From: Shouchella clausii
GTDB lineage: Bacteria > Bacillota > Bacilli > Bacillales > Bacillaceae_D
Length of the DNA: 64,000 nt
Assembly (NCBI RefSeq): GCF_002250115.1
Contig: NZ_CP019985.1
Span: 3,162,001-3,226,000 of the forward strand
Direction: 5' to 3'
This document shows, piece by piece, positions 9,983 to 18,679 of the stretch (its first letter is position 1; the number at the start of each line of letters is the position of its first letter). Position numbers and translations under genes: made by a program. Below the pieces are notes generated by a model. It was not told the origin of the DNA. It was given only the letters and a program-made list of their open reading frames with translations, and made no database searches.

Positions 9983-10384
9983 TTACGCTTTTTTCTTGCG
10001 CTTCGGTTTCGCCCCTTTGCCCTCAATGACAGTCAACTGTGGCCCTGACCGGCGTTTTGCTCCTTTTTTTAATGGGCTTTTTGCCTTTGCAACTGGTTTG
10101 GCTCCGTTTTGTTTGAATCCTCGTTTTTGTTCCTGCTTGTTTGCAGAACTAGTTCGCTGCGCTTTTTTTATTTGAGCGCGTGTCGGCCCGTCTTTCCGTT
10201 TCGGGAAAATGCTCGTGCCGTACCGTTTTGCGATCACAAGCCGATAAATAAAGTAAATTGCCGCGATGGCGATCACAGCTTTGCCAACCATTGAAAAGAA
10301 GCTGCCAATGTTGCTGAAAATGCCAATTGCCGCCAGTGCGAGCAAGACAACAAAAATGGTTTTCATTCGGTTATTCACGTCCAT
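9983..10384 (-). CDS. yqhP: Small membrane protein YqhP (SA1362 family)
   Basis: A 133-residue protein with two adjacent hydrophobic helices (about residues 8-24 and 30-49), followed by a strongly basic, low-complexity tail ending KPKRKKKA. The GAAAGGGG RBS precedes the ATG. B. subtilis YqhP and staphylococcal SA1362 share this layout and neighbourhood; the function is unknown. The cationic tail suggests contact with nucleic acid or phospholipid, which is inference only. Confidence 0.75.
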   Translation of the reverse strand: MDVNNRMKTIFVVLLALAAIGIFSNIGSFFSMVGKAVIAIAAIYFIYRLVIAKRYGTSIFPKRKDGPTRAQIKKAQRTSSANKQEQKRGFKQNGAKPVAKAKSPLKKGAKRRSGPQLTVIEGKGAKPKRKKKA

Positions 10385-10724
10385 GTCCCCTTTCTAAATA
10401 AAAGCTTAAAGCTTGCGCAAACACGTTCGCAAAAATAGCGTCCATCGTCTAAAGCGGTTCCATGGACATACGGCCAAATGAGGAAGATACATGCACAAGG
10501 TTGTGAACATGCAAGATGGGGAAATTGAAGTTCTGATTTTATCGCTCATTCATTTATAAGTAAAGTATAAAACGTCTATGAACAGCGGGCAAGGCAAATT
10601 GACGAAGATTGGTTTTTAAAAGTATGTACGGCAAATCCTTGTTTATACCTTTTTTTAGCAAAAACGAACAAGCGTACAAGTATTTTTTCATTTAGGGCAT
10701 GCTAGCAAATGGAGGTGTGCAAGC
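10385..10724. other. 340-bp intergenic region between yqhP and yqhR
   Basis: No gene, tRNA or strong hairpin was found. TTGACG at 10599 and TATGTA at 10623, 18 bp apart, could be a weak promoter for yqhR. yqhQ, which occupies this place in B. subtilis, is absent. Confidence 0.5.
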
Positions 10725-11219
10725 ATGTCAAGAAGAAAAGAGTTGCATCGGCAAATACAAGAAGAAAAACAAATGAGCTTTACTACTAAAACGGTGTTGA
10801 TCGGCTTTTTTGGTGGGCTTATTTGGTCTTTAATCGGCTATTTCTCTTATTATTTCAATTTTACACAAGTCGGGCCTTCCTTTGTCCTATTGCCATGGGC
10901 TTTAGGAGAATGGAAAACGGGCCACATTGGCCAGGTTGTTGGCGTTGGCGTCATTGCGATTTGCTCGATTGGGGTTGCGTTTTTGTACAAATGGATGCTG
11001 CAAAAAGTAAATAGCATCTGGCCTGGAGTCGGTTTTGGCGTATTGATATGGGTAATTGTTTTTTACATTCTTAATCCTTTTATTCCACAATTAAAACCAG
11101 TCCAATCGTACACAATTAATACACTGGTTACAACATTATGTCTATTTATCCTTTACGGGCTGTTTATCGGCTATTCGATTGCTTATGAGTATGCGGAACA
11201 AAACGAAGCTCGTCATTAA
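10725..11219 (+). CDS. yqhR: Conserved membrane protein YqhR
   Basis: 164 residues with four predicted membrane spans (about 23-45, 60-85, 95-118 and 130-155), short charged ends and no catalytic motif. The RBS GGAGGTG precedes ATG. Size, topology and location upstream of the Xaa-Pro peptidase gene match B. subtilis YqhR, whose role is unknown. Confidence 0.8.
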   Translation: MSRRKELHRQIQEEKQMSFTTKTVLIGFFGGLIWSLIGYFSYYFNFTQVGPSFVLLPWALGEWKTGHIGQVVGVGVIAICSIGVAFLYKWMLQKVNSIWPGVGFGVLIWVIVFYILNPFIPQLKPVQSYTINTLVTTLCLFILYGLFIGYSIAYEYAEQNEARH

Positions 11220-11291
11220 TTAGAGCCCCGTTTCCCAGTGGCAAAAATTGTGCTACAATTTGCTTATTCAAGGAAGAAGCGAGGGATAGCC

Positions 11292-12362
11292 ATGTCGATT
11301 GTAAAAACATTGCAAGCAAAGTTAAGCGATTATGAATTGGACGGTTTGCTTATTTCCAGCAGTATTAACCGCCGCTATGTCAGTGGGTTTACCGGAACGG
11401 CTGGCGCTGTTTTACTTACTGAAACAGACGCACTGTTTTTGACTGATTTTCGTTATACCGAACAAGCAATGAAACAAGTCGTTGATTGTTCTGTAATTGA
11501 ACAAAAAGGCACGCTACCACAGGAAGTTGCCGCGCAAGTGGAACGTCTCCACATAAAGCGCCTTGGTTTTGAGAAAACACAGCTTACATATGCAGAATTT
11601 GAAACATATCAAAACTTGCTGGACAATACGAAATTGATCCCCGTTTCGCAAGTGGTTGAATCGCTTCGTATCATAAAAACAGAGGAAGAGATTGCGATTA
11701 TGCAAAAAGCGGCAGCGATTGCCGATGAAGCGTTTGCCCATATTCAAGGATACATTAAACCTGGCGTAAGAGAAATAGATGTTTCCAACGAGCTGGAGTT
11801 TTTTATGCGCAAAAAAGGAGCGACGTCGTCTTCATTTGATATTATTGTTGCTTCTGGCGTTCGTTCTGCTTTGCCTCATGGCGTCGCTTCAGAAAAAACG
11901 ATTGAGCATGGTGAATTGGTAACGCTCGATTATGGTGCTTATTATAATGGCTATTGTTCAGACATAACGCGGACGCTAGCAGTAGGGGATGTATCGGATG
12001 AATTGCTAGCTATTTATGAAACGGTCCGGGTTGCTCAAGAGCGAGCTGTTGAGGGCATTAAAGCAGGCATAACTGGCAAGGAAGGCGATGCCCTTGCACG
12101 AGATTACATTGCTGAAAAAGGGTATGGCCAATATTTTGGCCACTCAACAGGCCACGGGCTCGGCATGGAAGTACATGAAGGACCAAGTTTATCAACAAAA
12201 TCGGATATTGTTTTGCAGCCAGGAATGGTCGTGACGGTTGAGCCTGGCGTTTATATACCTGGCGTTGGTGGTACGCGTATTGAAGACGACGTCGTCATTA
12301 CAGAAAACGGGAACTCGACGCTAACCCATTCGCCGCGGACGCTCATTCATGTCGGTGTATAA
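11292..12362 (+). CDS. papA: Xaa-Pro aminopeptidase (M24 family)
   Basis: 356 residues from ATG 11292, which follows GAGGGATA. The N-terminal creatinase-like domain spans about 1-130; the C-terminal pita-bread domain carries the dinuclear metal ligands in [17 protein letters not shown] (two Asp), [15 protein letters not shown] (His), VEPGVY (Glu) and [10 protein letters not shown] (Glu). It removes N-terminal residues before proline in the cytoplasm, and may help recycle proline-rich peptides. It sits directly upstream of efp, as in B. subtilis (yqhT/papA), a fitting neighbour because EF-P eases polyproline translation. Confidence 0.92.
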
Positions 12363-12424
12363 AGACACAGAGCGAAAGCTGTGGTATAGTAAACAAGGCA
12401 AATTGTGCAAATGGAGGAAACGAA

Positions 12425-12982
12425 ATGATCTCAGTAAATGATTTTAAAACGGGCTTAACCATTGAAGTCGATAATGGCATTTGGCAAGTGATGGAGTTCC
12501 AACATGTTAAACCGGGAAAAGGAGCAGCGTTTGTCCGCTCAAAACTGCGTAACTTGAGGACGGGCGCAATCCAAGAGAAAACGTTCCGTGCTGGTGAGAA
12601 AGTCGCAAAAGCGCATATTGAAAACCGTCGTATGCAATATTTGTATGCAAGTGGCGACACACACACATTTATGGATAACGAAACGTATGAACAGCTTGAA
12701 CTGCAAACAGCACAAATTGAGTACGAGCTAAAATTTTTAAAAGAGAACATGGAAGTACATGTCATCTCGTATGAAAGCGAAACACTGGGCGTAGAAGTGC
12801 CGAATACGGTCATTTTAGAAGTTGTGGAAACCGAGCCTGGAATTAAAGGCGATACAGCCTCAGGAGGTACGAAGCCGGCAACTTTAGAAACAGGTTTGAC
12901 TGTTCAGGTGCCTTTTTTCGTAAACCAAGGCGATAAGCTAGTAATTGACACAAGATCAGCTTCTTACGTATCAAGAGCATAG
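12425..12982 (+). CDS. efp: Elongation factor P
   Basis: 185 residues, three beta-barrel domains. The loop at residues 29-37 ([10 protein letters not shown]) carries K32, the residue that is 5-aminopentanolylated in B. subtilis. EF-P binds between ribosomal P and E sites and rescues ribosomes stalled on proline runs. RBS GGAGGAAACG precedes ATG. It shares a bidirectional terminator with aroK. Confidence 0.97.
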
Positions 12983-12988
12983 CATAAT

Positions 12989-13030
12989 AAAAGCGGCTTT
13001 TCCTTGCTAGTCAGGAAAAGCCGCTTTTTT
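12989..13030. terminator. Bidirectional terminator between efp and aroK
   Basis: A perfect 16-bp stem, AAAAGCGGCTTTTCCT and its complement, around an eight-base loop with A and T runs at its ends. Confidence 0.9.
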
Positions 13031-13574
13031 AGCCTTCGATTTCATAGGCGAGGTGGAGCGATTCTTTTAAATACTCCGCGGCTTCCTCGACATTGAAAGC
13101 GTCTGTCGAAAAGCGGGAGTGATAATTTTCATAAGCCTTGCGTCTTACTGTGTAAAGTTGTTTTAATTCAGGCATCGATTTTCCTTGGAGAATCGGGCGG
13201 TTGTCAATCAGCATGTGGACACGGTCTTTCCAACACTCAAATGAAAGATCCAAGTGAATGACAATGCAGTCGGCAAGGCAGCGCTGGCGGACCGCTTCTT
13301 GTGTAAAAGCGCCGCCGCCAAGGGAAATAATTTTCAATTTTTCCTTGCAAGCAGAAAAAACGGCTTCTTTTTCATGTTGGCGAAAAAAAGCTTCCCCATG
13401 TTTTTCAAAAATCGCGGGAATGCTCATGTTCAACTTTTCTTCAATCTTGGCATCGATATCAATAAAATCACGGTACATTTTTTTGGCGAGCGCTTGGCCA
13501 ATGCTTGTTTTGCCGACGCCCATAAACCCGACTAAAACGATGTTTTTTTCAATTAAAGGCACTTCTGTTCTCAT
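13029..13574 (-). CDS. aroK: Shikimate kinase
   Basis: About 181 residues from ATG 13574 (GTG 13583 is possible but lacks an RBS). The P-loop GFMGVGKTS, the shikimate-binding DIDAKIEE and FFRQHE motifs, the SLGGGAF loop and a lid arginine region (DNRPIL) are all present. It phosphorylates shikimate on the way to chorismate. In B. subtilis aroK lies elsewhere, while yqhS, a type II dehydroquinase gene, sits in this neighbourhood; a different shikimate-pathway gene occupies the region here. Confidence 0.93.
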   Translation of the reverse strand: MRTEVPLIEKNIVLVGFMGVGKTSIGQALAKKMYRDFIDIDAKIEEKLNMSIPAIFEKHGEAFFRQHEKEAVFSACKEKLKIISLGGGAFTQEAVRQRCLADCIVIHLDLSFECWKDRVHMLIDNRPILQGKSMPELKQLYTVRRKAYENYHSRFSTDAFNVEEAAEYLKESLHLAYEIEG

Positions 13575-13793
13575 AGATGGCACTCTCTTTTACAATCAAT
13601 TTGCTAATAGTATAGCAAAAAAATTAGCAGTGTGGGGAAGGCGTACGCCAGTTTTTACGAAACGGTAGGATGGGCTTGCATAAAAGGAGAACATCCGATA
13701 AATTGAAATAATGTCATTTTTATTTTATTGGCTAAAATGTTTTAGACTAGCCAGTTAACTGTACAGAAGGATCATTCAAAGGAGAGACATTTT

Positions 13794-14093
13794 TTGGCTA
13801 CTAAAAAAAAACCTGTTTCATTTCTAAAAAAGCCTTGGGTATCGTCTATTGGTGTATTTTTATTGTCACAAATAATTTTTATTATATTTGAGACGACAGG
13901 CTGGATCCCTTATAGGGATTTTGATGATGGAACGTTATATGGAAAAATTGTTGGAGCTCCCATTTTTACAAAGTGGCTTGCTTTTTATGAAGAACCACAT
14001 ATGAATTTACTTACCGTATTTTTTGGTATCTTTTTTCTGGTACCTGGAATGATAGGGGCAATAAAAACTATTTTTGTCACTGAAAAAAACTAG
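13794..14093 (+). CDS. YfzA-like two-helix membrane protein
   Basis: 99 residues from a TTG start with RBS AAGGAGAGA. Two hydrophobic helices (about 17-34 and 70-90) flank a loop with the conserved-looking TGWIPYRDFDDGTLYG. The overall pattern resembles the YfzA family of small Bacillus membrane proteins of unknown function. Codon use is more AT-rich than its neighbours, and B. subtilis has no gene here, so local insertion is likely. The family call is from memory and tentative. Confidence 0.55.
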   Translation: MATKKKPVSFLKKPWVSSIGVFLLSQIIFIIFETTGWIPYRDFDDGTLYGKIVGAPIFTKWLAFYEEPHMNLLTVFFGIFFLVPGMIGAIKTIFVTEKN

Positions 14094-14142
14094 TAAATGT
14101 TTGGAAATAGTTTCTTCAGCAATCGGGCGCGATTGTTGGCTA

Positions 14143-14174
14143 AAAGATACGAGAGCTTTCTCTTGTATCTTTTT
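14143..14174 (+). terminator. Terminator of the YfzA-like gene
   Basis: AGATACGAGAG / CTCTTGTATCT with a four-base loop, one G-U pair and a T run. Confidence 0.75.
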
Positions 14175-14272
14175 AATTTTTGAGTGGTTTTGTCCGTTAC
14201 ACTAGAAAACCGAAAGGCAATAAAAATGTTCTTTTTGCTGGGTCTGGCTTTCGGTCCGTAAATTACTGCTAG

Positions 14273-14345
14273 GAACCACTCGTTCTATTCGCATCTTCCC
14301 TCACCTACACTCCTCTTCTGCCAAGCGTTTTCTATCCGTCCGATT
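14273..14345 (-). repeat. Remnant of the dispersed inverted-repeat element, copy B
   Basis: The minus strand reads GGATAGAAAACGCTTGGCAG, then AGAGGAGTGTAGGTGAGGGA and AGATGCGAATAGAACG, matching the left half of copies A and E with scattered changes. A decayed form of the GTCGAC hairpin (GTCAACAAAAAT) precedes it. The right half is missing. It lies in the 365-bp gap between the YfzA-like gene and yqhV, which otherwise holds only hairpins. Confidence 0.65.
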
Positions 14346-14458
14346 ATTTTTGTTGACGTTTTTTTATCGTTTTATCCTGTTCTAAAACGGTCCTTGCCTT
14401 TCATAGAGTGTACAAAGTGCTTGTCTTTCGAAAAGACCGAAATGGGGTGACCGGCAAA

Positions 14459-14737
14459 TTGAATATGTTTGTTGCCATTAAATGGGCCCTTCTGGTCATG
14501 GTAGGGTTGAGGCTGCTTTCTGGCTTGATTGAAATTAGCGCTGCCTTGCTAATGCTCAAATACAACAGCATTGAACGTGCGGTAGCGATCAATGCTGTCC
14601 TTGCCATCGTCGGTCCTTCAATTTTTTTACTATCGATCGCCATTGGCTTGATCAGCATTGCTGATAAACTGTCGCCAAGCAAATTAGTCTTTATCGCCAC
14701 AGGCGTTGCCCTCATTTTAATTGGCATCCGCAAATAG
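14459..14737 (+). CDS. yqhV: YqhV family membrane protein
   Basis: 92 residues from TTG 14459, placed ten bases after GGGGTG; a longer GTG start at 14408 would lack an RBS. Three hydrophobic spans cover most of the protein. B. subtilis YqhV has about this length and the same place between efp and spoIIIAA, and is sporulation-associated. No enzymatic motif is seen. An RBS-bearing 11-base gap to spoIIIAA suggests cotranscription. Confidence 0.75.
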   Translation: MNMFVAIKWALLVMVGLRLLSGLIEISAALLMLKYNSIERAVAINAVLAIVGPSIFLLSIAIGLISIADKLSPSKLVFIATGVALILIGIRK

Positions 14738-14748
14738 GAGGATCGCTT

Positions 14749-15678
14749 ATGCTTCGTGACTTACTGCGGCTGTTTCCCCAGCCGGTTCAATCCTTTATAG
14801 AAGGCCTTCGCACAGCGGAATTGGAGGAGCTTGAAGAAATCCGGTTAAGGGTGGGTCAACCGGTTGAATGTCTGTTTGCCTCCCGTTCCGTTTATTCAAC
14901 CAATCCGCTATACCGATTTTCCGTTGCTGACGCTAGCTATGTTTTAAACCAACTTAGCCAGTATTCGCTCTATGCGTTTGAAGAAGAACTGCAAAAAGGG
15001 TATATCACCGTGGCTGGCGGGCACCGAGTCGGCCTTGCTGGGAAAACCGTTTTGGAAAACGGTGCCGTCCAGACCATTCGTCCAGTCAGCTCTTTTAATG
15101 TACGGATTGCCCGCCAAAAAATAGGAGCTGCAGAAAAGGTAATTGACAAACTTTATGATCGACAGACAAATAGTTGGCAGAACGCGTTGCTCATTGGACC
15201 ACCGCAAACTGGGAAAACAACCGTATTGCGCGATGTAGCTCGGATCGTTAGCACAGGAAGCAAAAAAGACCACATCCCCTCCTGTAAAGTCGGCATTGTC
15301 GATGAACGTTCAGAAATTGCCGGCTGTGTGGCTGGTGTTCCACAGCATGAACTCGGGATACGGGTGGATGTTCTCGATGGTTGTCCAAAGGCAGAAGGAA
15401 TGATGATGTTAATCCGCTCTATGTCTCCTGATGTCCTCATCGTCGATGAAATTGGTAGAGAAGAAGATGCAAAAGCGATTCTAGAAGCACGCCATGCAGG
15501 CGTTAGCCTTATTGCCACCGCTCACGGTCATACATTGGAAGAAGTAGCAAAGCGCCCCGTTTTTAACGGGCTGTTTGAACAAGAGGCGTTCACTTGTGTC
15601 ATTGAATTAGGGAAAAGCCCGCGCCCTGGCAGCATTAAGCGAGTAAGACGCCCGCAGCAAACGAGGATAAGACGATGA
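14749..15678 (+). CDS. spoIIIAA: Stage III sporulation protein AA, secretion-type ATPase
   Basis: 309 residues. The P-loop IGPPQTGKTT (about 147-156) and Walker B VLIVDEIG place it with the GspE/PilT-like ATPases; it is the only cytoplasmic motor of the SpoIIIA-SpoIIQ channel that links mother cell and forespore after engulfment. It has RRPQQTRIRR-like basic residues at its end and overlaps spoIIIAB by four bases. In B. subtilis the operon is transcribed by sigma-E in the mother cell; no clear sigma-E promoter was identified here by eye. Confidence 0.95.
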   Translation: MLRDLLRLFPQPVQSFIEGLRTAELEELEEIRLRVGQPVECLFASRSVYSTNPLYRFSVADASYVLNQLSQYSLYAFEEELQKGYITVAGGHRVGLAGKTVLENGAVQTIRPVSSFNVRIARQKIGAAEKVIDKLYDRQTNSWQNALLIGPPQTGKTTVLRDVARIVSTGSKKDHIPSCKVGIVDERSEIAGCVAGVPQHELGIRVDVLDGCPKAEGMMMLIRSMSPDVLIVDEIGREEDAKAILEARHAGVSLIATAHGHTLEEVAKRPVFNGLFEQEAFTCVIELGKSPRPGSIKRVRRPQQTRIRR

Positions 15679-16187
15679 AATGGCTCGGTGCAGCGCTCAT
15701 TCTTTTATGCTCCACTCTTTACGGGCTAGAGCAGGCGAAAAAGCTAAGAGACAGACCCCAGCAAATTCGCCAGCTTCGTGTAGCATTACAGGCGCTTGAA
15801 GCAGAAATGCTTTACGGGCAAACGCCTCTCGCTCAAGCTAGCGAAAACATTGCCAAGCAACTAGAAGGTGCAATTGGAGACATGTTTGCCTGTTTCGCGG
15901 CAAAGCTTCGTGCGCGTAAGCAAACGGCAATGGACGCTTGGCGGGAAGCGTTAGAGGCCGTGTGGGAAGAAACGGCATTAAAAAGCGGAGAACGGGAAGT
16001 GTTGCATCAGTTTGGCGCTACGCTTGGAACAATGGACCGCAGTCAGCAACAAAAACAGCTTAAGCTCGCCCAAACCCATTTGGAGCGTGAGGAGCTTGAA
16101 GCGAAAGAGACACAGCTTCGCTATGAAAAAATGGCAAAAACGTTAGGCGTGCTTGCAGGGCTGTTACTCGTCATTTTATTTGTATAA
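15675..16187 (+). CDS. spoIIIAB: Stage III sporulation protein AB
   Basis: 170 residues: an N-terminal membrane helix, a long alpha-helical cytoplasmic body rich in Q/E/K, and a C-terminal helix (LGVLAGLLLVILFV). The layout resembles GspF-type platform proteins of type II secretion and matches the known SpoIIIAB. Translation is coupled to spoIIIAA by an ATGA overlap. Confidence 0.93.
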   Translation: MKWLGAALILLCSTLYGLEQAKKLRDRPQQIRQLRVALQALEAEMLYGQTPLAQASENIAKQLEGAIGDMFACFAAKLRARKQTAMDAWREALEAVWEETALKSGEREVLHQFGATLGTMDRSQQQKQLKLAQTHLEREELEAKETQLRYEKMAKTLGVLAGLLLVILFV

Positions 16188-16213
16188 AAAGCGAAAGCAG
16201 GGAGGATGAGCAG

Positions 16214-16420
16214 GTGGCATATGATGTGAATACGATATTCCAAATTGCCGGAATTGGCATTATCGTCGCGATGATGCATACCGTGCTTAAGCAAATGGGC
16301 AAGGAAGATTGGGCCCACTGGGTGACGCTAATCGGCTTTGTCGTTGTTTTATATATGGTTGCCACAATCATTGACGACTTGTTCCAAAAAATCCGCAGCG
16401 TGTTTTTGTTCCAGGCGTAG
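16214..16420 (+). CDS. spoIIIAC: Stage III sporulation protein AC
   Basis: 68 residues from GTG with RBS GGGAGG upstream. Two hydrophobic helices separated by a short charged loop (KQMGKEDWAHW). SpoIIIAC is a small integral membrane component of the mother-cell side of the feeding-tube channel. Size and position are as in B. subtilis. Confidence 0.92.
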   Translation: MAYDVNTIFQIAGIGIIVAMMHTVLKQMGKEDWAHWVTLIGFVVVLYMVATIIDDLFQKIRSVFLFQA

Positions 16421-16438
16421 CCAAGGAGGTGAGCTGCG

Positions 16439-16834
16439 ATTGAAATCGTCCAACTAGTTGGATTAGGGCTGATTGCAACATTTCTAGCACTTGTCGTAAA
16501 AGAGCAGAAACCGGCATTTGCTTTTTTGCTGACAATGTTCGTTGGCGCCTTTATTTTTCTATTTTTGATTGACGAAATTGCCGTCATGATTGAGATGATC
16601 AGCCAGCTTGCCGAAAGTGCCAACATCCATATGGTTTATTTGCAAACGATTTTAAAAATCATAGGCATTGCTTATATTACAGAATTTGGCGCACAAATTG
16701 CCAAGGATGCCGGTCAAAGCTCAATTGCTTCAAAAATTGAACTGGCAGGAAAGATCTTTATTCTTGTGCTGGCAATCCCTATCATCAAGGCTGTCATTGA
16801 AATGATTTTGTCGCTTTTGCCCATGTCGGGATAA
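16439..16834 (+). CDS. spoIIIAD: Stage III sporulation protein AD (apparent AUU start)
   Basis: 131 residues when started at ATT 16439. The frame upstream is closed by TGA at 16430, and the only plausible initiator after it is ATT, seven bases downstream of the near-perfect RBS AAGGAGGTG (16423-16431). The N-terminus then reads (M)EIVQLVGLGLIATFLALV, as expected for SpoIIIAD; starting at the next NTG (16526) would delete about 30 conserved residues. It has four hydrophobic segments and is an integral membrane part of the SpoIIIA complex. AUU initiation is rare and is discriminated against by IF3. Confidence 0.88.
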   Translation: MEIVQLVGLGLIATFLALVVKEQKPAFAFLLTMFVGAFIFLFLIDEIAVMIEMISQLAESANIHMVYLQTILKIIGIAYITEFGAQIAKDAGQSSIASKIELAGKIFILVLAIPIIKAVIEMILSLLPMSG

Positions 16835-16848
16835 GGAGGACAAGCGTA

Positions 16849-18042
16849 ATGGGAAGCAAAAAATCCGTCGTTTCCTTGCTTTTCTGCATCGTTTGTTGCT
16901 TTGGCCTTCAAAGTGAGACCGCGTTTGCAGAAGAAAATGACGTCCAACCGCCAGCAGAAGAGCTCGTAAACGAGCAGTTAAACATATTAAAGCTTGATGA
17001 AATCCAAGACTACTGGGAGTCCGTCTCAGAAGAGTACGGGGGCTTTCTTCCTGAAAGCCAAAAAGGGAACTTAACCGATTTTTTAAAAGGAGACAAGCAG
17101 TTTGATTTAAAGGAGTGGGGCATCGGCCTTATAAAATACTTGTTCCATGAATTGATCGTCAATGGGAAACTAATGGGAATGCTGCTGTTGTTGACGATTT
17201 TTTCTTATATCCTTCAATCGTTTCAAACCGCATTTGAACATCAGACAGTGAGCAAAACCGCTTATGCGGTCACGCTGTTAGTATTAGCGATGATTGCGAT
17301 GAATGGATTTCATACAGCCATTACATATGCGACAGAAGCGATTAATTCGATGGTGCACTTTACGATTGCGTTGCTGCCGCTGTTGCTGGCAATGATGGCT
17401 TCCATTGGCGGCGCTTCGACTTCTGCATTGTTTCATCCGATTATTATTTTTTTAGTCCATACGAGTGGATTAATCGTCAATGCTGTCGTTTTGCCGCTTT
17501 TATTCATTTCGGCTGTCCTTGGCATAGTCAGTACATTTAGTGACCACTATAAAGTGACACGACTAGCGAATTTATTCCGGACTGGAGCAGTTGGGCTGCT
17601 AGGCATTTGTATGACTGTCTTCCTAGGCGTCGTTTCAGTCCAAGGGACGACGACTGCCGCTGTCGACGGATTAACGCTGCGGACCGCAAAGTTTATCGCG
17701 AGCAATTTTGTTCCAGTAGTAGGACGAATGTTTACAGATGCGACGGATACCGTTGCGAGCGCTTCATTGCTTTTAAAAAATACGATAGGCATGAGTGGGC
17801 TTGTCATTCTCTTGGCTATATGCGCTTTTCCAGCGATTAAAGTGTTGTCGATTGCGTTTATTTTTCAAGTTTCGGCTGCTGTTCTACAGCCACTTGGCGA
17901 CGGGGCAATCATTGATTGTTTAGGGATCATCGGCAAAGCCGTCCTATATGTGTTTGCGGCGCTTGCACTCGTCGGCTTCATGTTTTTCTTAGCAATCACA
18001 TTAATGGTTGCCGCTAGCAACATCGCTTTTTTGATGAGGTGA
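16849..18042 (+). CDS. spoIIIAE: Stage III sporulation protein AE
   Basis: 397 residues with a signal peptide (positively charged MGSKK, hydrophobic core, AFA-E cleavage-like site near 26), a soluble acidic stretch of about 80 residues, then at least six membrane helices. It is the largest membrane subunit of the SpoIIIA channel. RBS AAGGAGGACAAGCG precedes ATG. Length agrees with B. subtilis (399). Confidence 0.94.
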   Translation: MGSKKSVVSLLFCIVCCFGLQSETAFAEENDVQPPAEELVNEQLNILKLDEIQDYWESVSEEYGGFLPESQKGNLTDFLKGDKQFDLKEWGIGLIKYLFHELIVNGKLMGMLLLLTIFSYILQSFQTAFEHQTVSKTAYAVTLLVLAMIAMNGFHTAITYATEAINSMVHFTIALLPLLLAMMASIGGASTSALFHPIIIFLVHTSGLIVNAVVLPLLFISAVLGIVSTFSDHYKVTRLANLFRTGAVGLLGICMTVFLGVVSVQGTTTAAVDGLTLRTAKFIASNFVPVVGRMFTDATDTVASASLLLKNTIGMSGLVILLAICAFPAIKVLSIAFIFQVSAAVLQPLGDGAIIDCLGIIGKAVLYVFAALALVGFMFFLAITLMVAASNIAFLMR

Positions 18043-18055
18043 GGAGGCGTGCAAA

Positions 18056-18679
18056 ATCGAATTTATTAATGGGTGGGTCACGTCGATCGTGCTGTTGATT
18101 TTGCTCGCGGTCGTCCTTGAATTGCTTTTGCCAAATACAGCGTTAAAAAACTATGTCAAACTGGTTGTTAGTTTAATGCTGCTTGTCATGATGCTCCAAC
18201 CTGTGCTTTCCTTGTTTCACCAAGACCCAGAAAAATGGCTCTACAGCCTGGTAGAGCAGGCATCTCAACAAGAACAAGCCATTGATATTGAGGAAAAAAT
18301 AAATTCACAAAAAAAAGAGATAGATCAGTTCTTTGATGCATATACATCTGAACAAGTGGCTGTCCAACTAAAAGACCAAGTTGAGGAAAAGTTGGCGAGT
18401 CGTCATCAAATGTCCATTACGCACATCGCCGTGGCGGAGACAGCAGAGGAACCTGGAGTGGCGATAGAAGTCCATGTAGGTTCGTCGGAAAAAGCAGAGT
18501 CCAGCTTAGGTGCGGGGAAGCCGATTGAACCTGTTTCCATTGAAATCGACACAACCGACGGGCGTAGCCAGCAAAAACCAGTTGAAAACAATGACGAGGT
18601 TGCTCTGTTTTTGGCCGACGAATGGGGTGTTCCAGAGTCCGCAATCACATTGGTAAGAGAAGGAGGGGTGGGTGAATGA
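18056..18679 (+). CDS. spoIIIAF: Stage III sporulation protein AF (apparent AUC start)
   Basis: 207 residues when started at ATC 18056, eight bases after the RBS GAGGAGG (18041-18047). The next NTG in frame is GTG 18089, which would remove EFINGWVTSI, a segment that lines up with the N-terminus of B. subtilis SpoIIIAF as I remember it (MSFLTEWLTTI). No in-frame ATG/GTG/TTG exists upstream because TGA closes the frame at 18035. Two membrane helices (about 8-25 and 33-52) precede a soluble domain expected to form part of the channel's ring in the intermembrane space. Stop overlaps the spoIIIAG start. Confidence 0.85.
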   Translation: MEFINGWVTSIVLLILLAVVLELLLPNTALKNYVKLVVSLMLLVMMLQPVLSLFHQDPEKWLYSLVEQASQQEQAIDIEEKINSQKKEIDQFFDAYTSEQVAVQLKDQVEEKLASRHQMSITHIAVAETAEEPGVAIEVHVGSSEKAESSLGAGKPIEPVSIEIDTTDGRSQQKPVENNDEVALFLADEWGVPESAITLVREGGVGE

